IMG/VR virus record: IMGVR_UViG_3300004369_000002
Location: 40,840-104,839 of that record
DNA length: 64,000 nt
Source of the DNA: a virus
Strand: one strand, 5' to 3'
Shown here: piece by piece, positions 34,634-42,934 of the stretch
Position numbering within the stretch: the first letter of the stretch is position 1
Layout: every line of letters begins with the position of its first letter
Translations under genes and position numbers: made by a program
The notes under the pieces: model-generated
Told to the model about the DNA's origin: nothing
The model's input: the letters and a program-made list of their open reading frames with translations, nothing else
Databases searched by the model: none

Positions 34634-35623
34634 ATGGCAGCAGTAGATTTCCCCGATACCCCCACGACAGGGCAGGTTTTCCAGGTTGGCACCCGACGCT
34701 GGGAATATGACGGCACCAAGTGGAAAGCCAAGCCGTTCGGCAATGAGCCATTCACCGCCAACACCGTCACAGCGACAACTGTCAACGCCACAACCCTAAA
34801 TGTTGACAGTACCGAGATTGACCTCACCGGCACAACAACCGGCGACACCCTCGTCTACGACGGAACCAAATACTCCCCAAGCGCCTTCAGCGCAAAAATC
34901 GATGCCTCCCTCTACAGCGCCAAAGGAAGCATACTCACCGCAGATGGCCTCCCCGCAATAACCGAATTGGCAGTCGGCGCAAACGGAACGGTACTCACAG
35001 CCGATAGCAGTACAGCCACCGGGCTGACCTGGGATGTCATCACCGATGACACAAAAATCGCCAAATCCACCCTACTCGCCAAGGGTTCCCTCATAACAGC
35101 CACCTCTTCGGGAACGCCCGTAAACTTTGGTGTCGGAACCGACGGAAACATTTTGCTTGCCGACTCCACCCAGGGTTCTGGTTTGCGTTGGGGAGCAATC
35201 TCCTCCTCTTCAATCGGCGACGACACCATAGATACAGCCAAAATAGTCGATCTTGCCGTAACAACAGGCAAACTGGCGGCCTACAGCGTAACGTCTGACA
35301 AAATGGGGCCCCTAACACTAAATTACGTTAGTTTGGCCTCTTACCTGCTAATTGGTGCAGACCGAAACAAAGTTATCATAATGAATAGCAGTGTATCCAA
35401 CCAAACTCTCACCATACCCGCAGACGCCTCAGTGTTCTTCGAAACCGGAACCCAAATAGCAGTAATCCGTGGAACAACCAACGAAGTAACCATCGCGGGT
35501 GACACCGGAGTAACCATCCGAAGCGACGGCAACAAAAAGCGAATCAGCCAAACTTGGACTTCAGTATCGTTGATCAAACTTGCGCCAGATGAGTGGTTTT
35601 TGGCAGGATCCGTCAAGACATGA
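34634..35623 (+). CDS. Tail fibre protein with two DAKGD modules and tip domain
   Basis: A 329-residue protein. The N-terminus (VDFPDTPTTGQVFQVGTRRW then EYDGTKWKA) is a very common phage fibre/tail start. Two repeat copies follow: SAKGSILTADGLPAITELAV and LAKGSLITATSSGTPVNFGV, each ending in (S/T)GL(T/R)W. The last 100 residues (SNQTLTIPADASVFFETGTQ to EWFLAGSVKT) are the tip domain shared with 6643 and 19395. Overlaps the glycine-rich gene by four bases. Confidence 0.65.
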   Translation: MAAVDFPDTPTTGQVFQVGTRRWEYDGTKWKAKPFGNEPFTANTVTATTVNATTLNVDSTEIDLTGTTTGDTLVYDGTKYSPSAFSAKIDASLYSAKGSILTADGLPAITELAVGANGTVLTADSSTATGLTWDVITDDTKIAKSTLLAKGSLITATSSGTPVNFGVGTDGNILLADSTQGSGLRWGAISSSSIGDDTIDTAKIVDLAVTTGKLAAYSVTSDKMGPLTLNYVSLASYLLIGADRNKVIIMNSSVSNQTLTIPADASVFFETGTQIAVIRGTTNEVTIAGDTGVTIRSDGNKKRISQTWTSVSLIKLAPDEWFLAGSVKT

Positions 35624-36390
35624 GACTTCTCAAATGGTTCGGAATTCTCTCTGGTGGCGGGCCCATCGAAGCCACCGGAGGCACAATAACCACCTCGGGG
35701 AACTATCGAATTCACTCATTCACCTCAACCTCCAACTTCGTCATCACGTCCGGAACGGGCATAGTTGAATATCTCATCGTTGGTGGTGGCGGAGGAGCAG
35801 GCAGCAACGGTGAACAGTCCGGAGGAGGCGGAGGCGGATCCGTCAGAACTGGCTCCTTTGAGATGTCATCCGGAACATATCTAGTCACAGTTGGAACATC
35901 GGTCGGAGCAAACAGCAACGGAAACGCCTCCGCACTTAACGGTATAACCGCCCCTGGTGGCGGACGAGGCTCATGGAGTTCTGGTCCACCCGGTAGTAGC
36001 GGAACTGGAGGCGGGGGATCTCCCTGGTATCCCGCTGGTGGTACTGGTAGCCCTGGCGGTAACGGCTATCAGTATGGCGACAACAGCGCAGGAGGTGGCG
36101 GCGGTGGTGCAGGAACCAGTGCCACCAGTCGAAACGGAGGTTCAGGGTTCCTCTCGGCTATCACCGGAACAAATACCTACTATGGCGGCGGCGGAGGCGG
36201 CGCTGGATGCTGCTATAACAAATGTTCTGGTGGAGGAAACTCTGGTGGAGCCGGAGGAGCCGGAGGCGGAGGTAACGGTTACCTAAACGGCGGCCCAACA
36301 AGCGGAACAAATGGCCTCGGAGGGGGTGGAGGCGCAGGCGGAGGCAACGGCGGATCTGGTATTGTCATCGTCAGATACCTAATCGAATAG
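35620..36390 (+). CDS. Glycine-rich adhesin-like tail protein
   Basis: A 256-residue protein starting at ATG 35620 in an ATGA overlap. Residues 20-60 (GGTITTSGNYRIHSFTSTSN, VEYLIVGGGGGAG) form the usual head of phage glycine-rich tail proteins. The rest is dominated by runs of glycine (for example SGGGGGGSV, GGGGGAG) and ends with GGSGIVIVRYL, the family's usual C-terminus. Such sequences can fold as polyglycine-II sandwiches, as in the gp38 adhesin of T-even-like phages. A CCYNKC cluster sits near residue 200. Receptor-binding tip inferred. Confidence 0.65.
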   Translation: MRLLKWFGILSGGGPIEATGGTITTSGNYRIHSFTSTSNFVITSGTGIVEYLIVGGGGGAGSNGEQSGGGGGGSVRTGSFEMSSGTYLVTVGTSVGANSNGNASALNGITAPGGGRGSWSSGPPGSSGTGGGGSPWYPAGGTGSPGGNGYQYGDNSAGGGGGGAGTSATSRNGGSGFLSAITGTNTYYGGGGGGAGCCYNKCSGGGNSGGAGGAGGGGNGYLNGGPTSGTNGLGGGGGAGGGNGGSGIVIVRYLIE

Positions 36391-36398
36391 GAAGCGCC

Positions 36399-37562
36399 AT
36401 GCCACTTTTCGCACAAATAGATAACACCCGAGTTGTTGCAACCCTGAGCACACCAGAGGATATTCCAACAGAAGATGCGCACACATTTCTTGGTGCCAAC
36501 TACGGGGAATCCTTTCTCTACGTTCCGATTGATGGCATAACGACAACCAACGGCACCACCATTGGCGACGACTGCACCTATAACGCAGCCAATGATGTTT
36601 TTATATCTGGACAACCATCAGGTGCCCATGCTCTTAACGAAAATTTTGAATGGGTGATCGCAAAGCCTATTGATGTTTCGCATCGTGGACTTCAGCATCT
36701 GCACCATCCGGTTTGGAATGAAGAGCACCAAAAATGGCACTTTGTCAACGTTACGACAGCCGCAAAGAAAGACTCAACAAATAGGCAAGGCATTTTTGTT
36801 TTGTGTAAAGCAACGCAACTTTTTGCCGGAGAAACTATTAAGACTATTTTTCCCTTAATGTCCTCTGATCCGCCAATTTGCTTCTTTGGGAATGGTCCTT
36901 ATAACAGTGATGGAACCGCCAAAGAGGACATGTGGGAAGTATGTGCTCCCGATTTTGAGCGTGGAACAACCCCGGAGATTTTCCAAGCAACGAATATTTT
37001 CCGTGACTATGGTGTTGACATCACAGACGCCGACGCTGACAACAATCATGGTTGGCATACGATCAATAAATTCCTTTACATTCTTGATGGTTCGCCATAC
37101 TTCTATGTTGTCCATTTGGAGTTATTGAATTTGCGTTCCGGACATCCCGAATATGACGGTGTCATGGAACACTCGGAGGCTTTTGAACAGGCGCTCAGGA
37201 GATTCCCTCCGGCGCGGATGGCCAACTCCATGGCCGAACTGATTCGACTAATAGCGGAATGGGACTGGGCGTATCACCATCTTGACAGTGTTGAACCAAT
37301 GGCGAAACTCTCGCACGACTTCTTTGCAACAGTCGATATGCCACAAGACGTTTACGATGCACTCATTGAGGGCGTAGACGAAAGCCCGCTTGCTCGCTGG
37401 CTTAACGGCGACACCGACGCATACGCCCTCCCAGATGAGCGCTCGCCTATTCCTTCGATTGTTCAAGAATGGATTGATGAAAAGGTTTGGGACTTGCGTC
37501 ATCGTATTGAACCCGCTCCTTTCAATGTGGCCACTTATAATGAGGAGCATTACCGGCTGTGA
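36399..37562 (+). CDS. Phage protein with IGDxYxxxxDxFI N-terminus and unknown C-terminal domain
   Basis: A 387-residue protein with AGGAAG before ATG. The first 75 residues (FAQIDNTRVVATLSTPEDI, TIGDDCTYNAANDVFISGQP) resemble a short protein common in marine phages near tail genes. The remaining 310 residues are unlike fibres: charged, aromatic, with His-rich HRGLQHLHHPVWNEEHQKWH near residue 95 and helical AELIRLIAEWDWAYHHLD. I recognise no family. It is the last gene of the structural run and could be a tail protein or an enzyme. Confidence 0.45.
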   Translation: MPLFAQIDNTRVVATLSTPEDIPTEDAHTFLGANYGESFLYVPIDGITTTNGTTIGDDCTYNAANDVFISGQPSGAHALNENFEWVIAKPIDVSHRGLQHLHHPVWNEEHQKWHFVNVTTAAKKDSTNRQGIFVLCKATQLFAGETIKTIFPLMSSDPPICFFGNGPYNSDGTAKEDMWEVCAPDFERGTTPEIFQATNIFRDYGVDITDADADNNHGWHTINKFLYILDGSPYFYVVHLELLNLRSGHPEYDGVMEHSEAFEQALRRFPPARMANSMAELIRLIAEWDWAYHHLDSVEPMAKLSHDFFATVDMPQDVYDALIEGVDESPLARWLNGDTDAYALPDERSPIPSIVQEWIDEKVWDLRHRIEPAPFNVATYNEEHYRL

Positions 37563-37783
37563 GTAACGACGGCGAAAATATGGACATTGATCTCAAGGAA
37601 ATCATCAACGATATCCTTGAACAGAACAAGAATCTGACGCTGAATAACGCCATGCTTCGCACCGCCGTCAAGCAGTTGCAGGAGCAGAACCGCATTTTGG
37701 TTCAAGCGAACAAGCAAATCGAAAGGGAGACTGCGGTTCTTCTTGAAAAGAGTAGGCAGGCGAATGAGTCTGACTCTGAATGA
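37559..37783 (+). CDS. Small coiled-coil protein
   Basis: A 74-residue protein overlapping the previous stop by four bases. Residues 10-65 (DLKEIINDILEQNKNLTLNN, AVKQLQEQNRILVQANKQIE) show heptad-like leucine/isoleucine spacing, so a coiled coil is likely. It overlaps the dioxygenase gene by 20 bases. Function unknown; it may couple the fibre operon to the following enzyme genes. Confidence 0.5.
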   Translation: MSNDGENMDIDLKEIINDILEQNKNLTLNNAMLRTAVKQLQEQNRILVQANKQIERETAVLLEKSRQANESDSE

Positions 37784-38564
37784 CCTGACAGAACCAGCAC
37801 CCCCTGTTGGTCCACGAGACTGGAACGACGAAGGCGTCGTCATCATCAAAAACTTCTTTCCGGAAGACTTGATGGTTGCGTACGAGAACTGTTGGCGGGA
37901 AGCAAATAGCAAGAGACCCAACGGCTGGCCAGACCCAGTGCCCTACATGCGTCACCCGGAGTTGCGTGACATCCTTTGCTGGCAGCCACTCAACGACCTT
38001 CTGACCGACCTGATCGGTGAACCACCAGGACTTCATCTGAACCTGACCGGCTGGGTATCAACCGAACGCGACTGGCACCAAGACTCGTACCTTAACCCTC
38101 CGTGGGTGGGCGATTCGTATGCTGCCGTATGGATCGCCTTCGCCGACATTCACCCCGACTCCGGCCCTTTCCAATATGTTCCCGGATCACATCGATGGCC
38201 TCAGGTCACCCGACAAAAGATTCTTGACGTATTGGAACCCGATCAGCGCGATCACAGGTGGCCCAAATTTTCTGAACTCATTTTGACACCACTGTTTGAG
38301 CAAGAAATCATAAACCGAAACGCTGAAGTGGCGACGTATCTTCCGAAACGTGGGGACTTGCTTGTGTGGAACGGGCGCATTCTTCACCGTGGATCACGAG
38401 CAAAGGTGCGGGGGCTTGAGCGCCGTTCGTTAATTGCGCACTACTCCGGCATCCACCATCGACACGAAATGCCTGCACCCGAACAGCACCTTGGGCAAGG
38501 ATTTTACTTCCCAATCGAAACTGATCTGCAAATGTACTACGGACCCGAGGACGTTAACCACTGA
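37764..38564 (+). CDS. PhyH-family Fe(II)/2-oxoglutarate dioxygenase
   Basis: A 266-residue protein; ATG 37764 (MSLTLNDLTEPAPP) is preferred over the TTG at 37743. The cupin-type Fe(II) triad is visible: H105-x-D107 in DWHQDSYLNPPW and H208 in LHRGSRAK, with AFADIHPDSGPFQYVPGSHR being typical of phytanoyl-CoA dioxygenase-like enzymes. Arginines after H208 could bind 2-oxoglutarate. These enzymes hydroxylate small molecules, lipids, proteins or nucleobases; substrate unknown. Its stop overlaps the methyltransferase start, so the two are probably translated together. Confidence 0.8.
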   Translation: MSLTLNDLTEPAPPVGPRDWNDEGVVIIKNFFPEDLMVAYENCWREANSKRPNGWPDPVPYMRHPELRDILCWQPLNDLLTDLIGEPPGLHLNLTGWVSTERDWHQDSYLNPPWVGDSYAAVWIAFADIHPDSGPFQYVPGSHRWPQVTRQKILDVLEPDQRDHRWPKFSELILTPLFEQEIINRNAEVATYLPKRGDLLVWNGRILHRGSRAKVRGLERRSLIAHYSGIHHRHEMPAPEQHLGQGFYFPIETDLQMYYGPEDVNH

Positions 38565-39139
38565 TGATGCTTTTGAATGCAGGGTGTGGAACTCACTACG
38601 TAAAAGGTTGGGTGAACTGCGATGTGTGGGAGAGTGATACAACCAAACCCGACGTGAAAGTCACCGCCGGAGAACCGTACCCGTTCGACGATGATTACTT
38701 TGATGCGATCTACCTTGGGCACGTGTTGGAACATGTCGATTGGCGTGAAGTCCCATTGTTCCTTGATGACATGCACCGAATTGCCAAACCTGATGCTCCA
38801 ATGTTGATTGTTGGCCCAGACATCATCAAAACAATTCAACGCTGGTCGGACGGTGCCGAACCGTGGCACATGGTGATGTCCACGCTGGAACATCAGGATT
38901 TTAATTGGCAGCCCGGTCGACAAACCGAATTTTGGGATGGCGCAACACATCATTGGAATTGCCATCATGAACGGGTTTGGAACATTCTGAATGACATGGG
39001 CTTCAAGAATCTTGTCGACTACTTTGATCGGATTCCCAACTCCACTCAAATGACATCGTGGCACGATGAGACGACGGGGATCACCTGGCCTGTTGTCGCC
39101 AAATGGCATTGGCAGTTCGCCATCCACGCAACGTGCTGA
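38564..39139 (+). CDS. Class I SAM-dependent methyltransferase
   Basis: A 191-residue protein. Motif I is LLNAGCGTHYVKGWVNCD (G-x-G-type SAM loop with a following acidic residue), and motif IV-like text is FDAIYLGHVLEHVDW, as in Methyltransf_11/SAM-dependent O/C/N-methyltransferases. Residues 100-190 carry several aromatic and His residues (WHMVMSTLEHQDFNWQP). No DNA-methylase DPPY/NPPF motif, so a small-molecule or glycan substrate is more likely than DNA. Coupled to the dioxygenase by one base overlap. Confidence 0.75.
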   Translation: MMLLNAGCGTHYVKGWVNCDVWESDTTKPDVKVTAGEPYPFDDDYFDAIYLGHVLEHVDWREVPLFLDDMHRIAKPDAPMLIVGPDIIKTIQRWSDGAEPWHMVMSTLEHQDFNWQPGRQTEFWDGATHHWNCHHERVWNILNDMGFKNLVDYFDRIPNSTQMTSWHDETTGITWPVVAKWHWQFAIHATC

Positions 39140-39251
39140 TGCCTCTGGCATAGATGTCCGGACACCTGATGTACCGTCTCTGACCAGGTGTGGTTACACG
39201 GGTGTACTGTCCTTCTGGCAAGCCACCCGTCGGCTTGGGAACAGGAGTGTT

Positions 39252-39770
39252 ATGGAAATTCAATCTGGTTACGACGACAACTTTTTTCGGAAAGAAGCCG
39301 AAATAGGCCAAACGTTTTCTGAAATAGTTGCCAAATATCTCAACTACAATGGGGTCAAGTGCCGAGCAACGGAACTTGAATTCGCCAAAGACGTTGCCGA
39401 CAGAGAACGCTTCAAAACCCACGAACAAGACATCATCTTCGACCTCATGCCAGGATGCCTGGAAGTCAAAAGTCGACGCCTTCAATTTTTCCCCGACCCA
39501 GAATCGTATCCCTACGGCACTGCATTCGTCGACACGGTGTCCGGATGGGACGCAAAAGCCGTTGTCCCTCTCGGTGTCGTCCTCATCTCGCAGATGACGT
39601 CGTGCATGCTGGTAGTTCCACCGTCCAGCCAAAACCTTTGGACCGAGTACAGTTCTTACGACAGATTCAGGCGGATCCACGAAACCTGGTATCAGTGCCC
39701 CAAATCGGCATTAAAGCACATCGATCTTCTCGTGGATTTCCTGGTAAAACGCCAGGCCCTGTACTCGTAG
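39252..39770 (+). CDS. PD-(D/E)XK-like nuclease
   Basis: A 172-residue protein. ATG 39252 is chosen because CAGGAG lies eight bases upstream; the frame is open back to 39066 but that part is inside the methyltransferase gene. The core E (AEIGQTFSEIVAKYL), then D-I-I-F-D and LEVKSRRLQF give the E...D...E-x-K pattern of restriction-like endonucleases. The C-terminus is helical. Possible jobs: recombination/repair nuclease or attack on host DNA; undetermined. An inverted repeat (ACACCTG/CAGGTGT, 39162-39191) lies upstream. Confidence 0.5.
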   Translation: MEIQSGYDDNFFRKEAEIGQTFSEIVAKYLNYNGVKCRATELEFAKDVADRERFKTHEQDIIFDLMPGCLEVKSRRLQFFPDPESYPYGTAFVDTVSGWDAKAVVPLGVVLISQMTSCMLVVPPSSQNLWTEYSSYDRFRRIHETWYQCPKSALKHIDLLVDFLVKRQALYS

Positions 39771-39787
39771 CCATTCACTATGTGGAT

Positions 39788-39801
39788 CTAACGATCGTTA
39801 G
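39788..39801. promoter_or_regulatory. 14-bp perfect palindrome upstream of oxygenase
   Basis: CTAACGATCGTTAG is its own reverse complement. It ends ten bases before the oxygenase start codon and follows the nuclease stop by 17 bases. It is a plausible operator for a dimeric repressor; no other copy was noticed. Confidence 0.45.
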
Positions 39802-39811
39802 GCTAATCCCC

Positions 39812-40624
39812 ATGAAACAGGTGAATATCGAACAGCCAGCCTGGATGAAGGATCTTCATGAACGAATGCTCCCCTACCCCACCCCAGCCTCACTGGATGA
39901 ACTCTCATCCGAACCGTACACAGATCCTATATTTTCTGAGATCGATCTTTGGCTCCGAACCAGTGCAAGCCGGTTCGGAAGCGTATACGGATACGCCCAA
40001 GAACAAAATGGGGCCACAGTGCAAAACCTGTTCCCCATACAGAAGGACGCGACCGAGCAAATATCATCGTCATCAGCGGTAACGCTGGAGATGCACACGG
40101 AAACCGCATTTCATCGATACAAGCCCACAACGTTCCTTTTGTTGTGCGTCCGTGAGGACGTCAACGCAGGTACGAATATTGCAAAACTGGCCGATATTCT
40201 TCCGAAACTAGATTCGCAAACAAAAACAGCGCTCAAAAAATACGATTTCATCACCGAGATCGACGCCAGTTTCCGGTCCGGGGACTGTCCGCAACAGCCA
40301 ATGATGATGCAGGTTCTCAACGAATCCGAAACAGCGATCACTTATGATCGTGCATTAATGGTCGGCACGACACCCGAGGCAGAACGAGCATTAAGCGCTC
40401 TGTCTGACGCAATCGACGCAGTGACAACGACCATTTATCTAAACACAGGCGACCTGCTAATAACGGACAACAAACGGATTATCCACGGTCGAACGCCGTT
40501 CACTGCCCGGTTTGACGGAACGGATCGATGGTTGAAGCGTGTGATGGTGACCACGGAAAACATCCCTGGCGATCAGGTCGAATACCGCCAGGGACGTTAC
40601 CGCGTGGTGACAACACCGCTCTAA
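39812..40624 (+). CDS. AsnO/VioC-type (clavaminate synthase-like) 2-oxoglutarate oxygenase
   Basis: A 270-residue protein starting MKQVNIEQPAW; the frame is open to 39455 but overlaps the nuclease gene, so the later ATG is chosen. NLFPIQKDATEQ and LEMHTETAFHRYKPTTFLLL give the Fe ligands H95-x-E97; GDLLITDNKRIIHGRTPFTA gives H225; R239 in DGTDRWLKR is the expected 2-oxoglutarate arginine. This set is characteristic of free amino-acid beta-hydroxylases (asparagine oxygenase, arginine beta-hydroxylase). Substrate in the phage is unknown. Its stop codon overlaps that of the convergent RNR gene. Confidence 0.8.
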   Translation: MKQVNIEQPAWMKDLHERMLPYPTPASLDELSSEPYTDPIFSEIDLWLRTSASRFGSVYGYAQEQNGATVQNLFPIQKDATEQISSSSAVTLEMHTETAFHRYKPTTFLLLCVREDVNAGTNIAKLADILPKLDSQTKTALKKYDFITEIDASFRSGDCPQQPMMMQVLNESETAITYDRALMVGTTPEAERALSALSDAIDAVTTTIYLNTGDLLITDNKRIIHGRTPFTARFDGTDRWLKRVMVTTENIPGDQVEYRQGRYRVVTTPL

Positions 40625-42549
40625 CGAATCGGGCACGCTCCGGTAGCGCACTCGCTCGGATCAAGTTCTGTGCCTGACGCATCCAGCACCAACGGAACCG
40701 AGAAGTCAACCTTCGCAACCATCTTCTTGTACTCGTCCTCAGTGATTTCCTCGTAGGGCGGTAGGGGGAAGTTGTGATCCGAGTGAAGTAGGAACGAGAC
40801 GCTCTTCACGCTGTCGGTGTAGTTCTTGCTCAACCATTCTTTGATCTCGGACAGTTCTTCCTTGCGGTAATAGACGGTGACCGAGACGGCATTATCTGCC
40901 CAGTCTGTCTGCATCCGCTTTACCCATTCCAACTGTTCCACCGCAGTCATATCCTTAGCAAGAACAGCACCTTCCGGTGATTCTGCCGGGAACTCCACGA
41001 CATAGCGAGTGTGATCCTCTCGCCCATCAAGACCAACATCCCACTTCACTACATAGCCTCGCCGACGACATGCTTCTACAAGCGGATCCGCCGCACCGAA
41101 CCGAACACGTCGAATGTAGTGACGAGCATATGCCGGATGGATTCCTGGCGTGTTGCCGGGCAGAAGAGACAGCGTTCCCGAAGGTTGAACCGTCGTCAGG
41201 CGAACGCTCACAGGGAAATTGTGTTCAGCGGAGTACTCAACATCAACATCATGCAAGTACTCATAAACCGGCGACAGCCACGACAGTTTCGTCGAATCAC
41301 ACTGAAGGACACCGGTAATCGACTGTCCCAAACGGGCGTTCTTCTGAACGATCTTGTTGGTCTTGTCGTACGGATAGTTCATCCGAGTGATGTGCTTCTG
41401 GGTCATGTACAAAAGCCGGGAAATGTCCTTGAACTGCTCCAACGATTCAATATTGGGGAGAAACACCGTGGCAAGGTTGCAGGACTCGCCATCACCCAAG
41501 GCAATCTCGGCGCACGGGTTGTAGCCCTCAATTGTAGGGTCGGGTCGCTTGTCTCCGAGGCGTCCATACTGACGGGCCAACTTGCGGTTTACCAGACCGT
41601 AGGGTTCGCCCGTTCCGTCGTAGCCCTTCCAAACATCTGGCATGATCTCGTCCCACGCATCAGCGTAAACGCTGTTGTTACTGTTAGCGCGCCACGCTGG
41701 AATTGTTCCGGTCGACCAGTTCTTCGCTCGCAAGAACAACATGTCGTCCGGGTCGCCGATAGCGATCTGGGCTGAGCGTCGGGACGAACCAGAAACAACG
41801 ATTCGACCAATGATGTTGCATATATCCAACACGTCAACTGAACGCAATTTCTTGCCTGCTCGGTTGTCCATCACCTTACAGATGTCATTTATTCCATCGA
41901 TCAGGGCACCAGGGCCTGATGCCGTTCCACCGAACGACTTCAATGGGGCACCAAACTCGCGTACCAGGATCGTGGAATAAGTAAAGGACTTGCCGGTGTG
42001 GAAGTACGACTTGAGGACCGAGTGGAGCATCCGGCTCCACCCTTGACGGGAATCGGGGACAATGATGTCGGCGTCATTGCTTCGTTCGTGCGAAATCTTC
42101 ACGCCAGTCTTCACTTTGGGAAGTTCGTGAATCTTCGCTCGTTCAACTGAAAACCCGACGCCTCCGCCGAGCATCAGATGGTCAAAAAGAAACTCAAAGT
42201 CTTCCACTGTTTCGATGTTGACGAAATAACAGTTATTCAGCGATGCCGCGTTGAATTTCTTCACCAAGGGCGTACCCAACTGCCACAGGGCCCGCCCCGA
42301 GTACGAGCACCGCAAGTTGAACATGTGATCAAAGAGCCGTTCGGCTTCGTCCTGGGTGTAGGGAACGCCAATTTCAATTGCTCCATTAATTACCCGCTGA
42401 ATTGTTTCGGGCCACATTTCATTGCGCCCAAGATGCTCCAGCGGTCGGCTGTAGGTGCGGAGATAAACAATCTCGCCCAGACCACCAAACCCCCAAGGAG
42501 CCTGTTTTGAGGCGTACTTAGCCACGAAATCATCTGTTATAAAAGTCAC
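40621..42549 (-). CDS. nrdJ: Class II (B12-dependent) ribonucleotide reductase
   Basis: A 642-residue enzyme that makes deoxyribonucleotides using adenosylcobalamin. GTG at 42549 (VTFITDDFVAKY) is chosen because AAGGGG lies ten bases upstream and the preceding stop is 13 bases away; longer frames overlap the upstream gene. Key motifs: NNCYFVN, NPCAEIALGDGESCNLATVF with the radical cysteine and CxE, and TVQPSGTLSLLPGNTPGIHP. The C-terminus ends CATGACPIR, a C-x4-C redox pair. Close to Lactobacillus-type RTPR in layout. With ThyX and SSB it supports phage DNA synthesis. Confidence 0.9.
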   Translation of the reverse strand: MTFITDDFVAKYASKQAPWGFGGLGEIVYLRTYSRPLEHLGRNEMWPETIQRVINGAIEIGVPYTQDEAERLFDHMFNLRCSYSGRALWQLGTPLVKKFNAASLNNCYFVNIETVEDFEFLFDHLMLGGGVGFSVERAKIHELPKVKTGVKISHERSNDADIIVPDSRQGWSRMLHSVLKSYFHTGKSFTYSTILVREFGAPLKSFGGTASGPGALIDGINDICKVMDNRAGKKLRSVDVLDICNIIGRIVVSGSSRRSAQIAIGDPDDMLFLRAKNWSTGTIPAWRANSNNSVYADAWDEIMPDVWKGYDGTGEPYGLVNRKLARQYGRLGDKRPDPTIEGYNPCAEIALGDGESCNLATVFLPNIESLEQFKDISRLLYMTQKHITRMNYPYDKTNKIVQKNARLGQSITGVLQCDSTKLSWLSPVYEYLHDVDVEYSAEHNFPVSVRLTTVQPSGTLSLLPGNTPGIHPAYARHYIRRVRFGAADPLVEACRRRGYVVKWDVGLDGREDHTRYVVEFPAESPEGAVLAKDMTAVEQLEWVKRMQTDWADNAVSVTVYYRKEELSEIKEWLSKNYTDSVKSVSFLLHSDHNFPLPPYEEITEDEYKKMVAKVDFSVPLVLDASGTELDPSECATGACPIR

Positions 42550-42562
42550 AGGTTGCCCCTTA

Positions 42563-42898
42563 TTAGTTATTTTTGGTAAAAATGCCCAATTCTTTAGCCT
42601 GAGCCAATGGGATATGCCGACCAGCACGAACGACAAGAACACGCGCTTTCGTGAAAGGAGTTATCTGGCGTTCCTCCCAAATATCCTCTTCAACAAGCAC
42701 GGTTTGACTGTCCTCCATGGACGGAACGTCACCCAAGCCCCAGACGTGATGCGGAGGACCGGAATCCCCCTTGCAATCCCCCGTTGGATGCCCACATACC
42801 GGACAAGGCTGACGATCGGCAAGCGACACAATAACCTCACCTAAACGGACTTGTCCGGGGGAAAGGCCAAAATTTGTGCTCATCTGTCGATGGTACAT
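42563..42898 (-). CDS. Small zinc-motif protein
   Basis: A 111-residue protein located 13 bases upstream of the RNR start, so it is probably co-transcribed. CPVCGHPTGDCKGDSG near residue 35 is a C-x2-C-x5-C zinc-type motif; it is followed by a His/Pro segment (PPHHVWGLGDVP) and, at the end, beta-type text (QITPFTKARVLVVRAGRHIP). ATG 42898 or 42883 are both possible and neither has a clear Shine-Dalgarno. Could be a regulator or a helper of RNR; not recognised. Confidence 0.55.
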   Translation of the reverse strand: MYHRQMSTNFGLSPGQVRLGEVIVSLADRQPCPVCGHPTGDCKGDSGPPHHVWGLGDVPSMEDSQTVLVEEDIWEERQITPFTKARVLVVRAGRHIPLAQAKELGIFTKNN

Positions 42899-42934
42899 CA
42901 ATTTGGGTGCGCCGACAGCAACTCCATAAAAGGA

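Noticed and set aside
35712-36614. Pro-rich antisense frames opposite the glycine-rich gene
   Set aside because: They are reflections of GGN codons on the other strand and have no start signals.
39455-39811. N-terminal extension of the AsnO-like oxygenase
   Set aside because: The extension overlaps the nuclease gene and is Arg/Pro/Ser-rich, unlike the family; the ATG at 39812 gives normal length.
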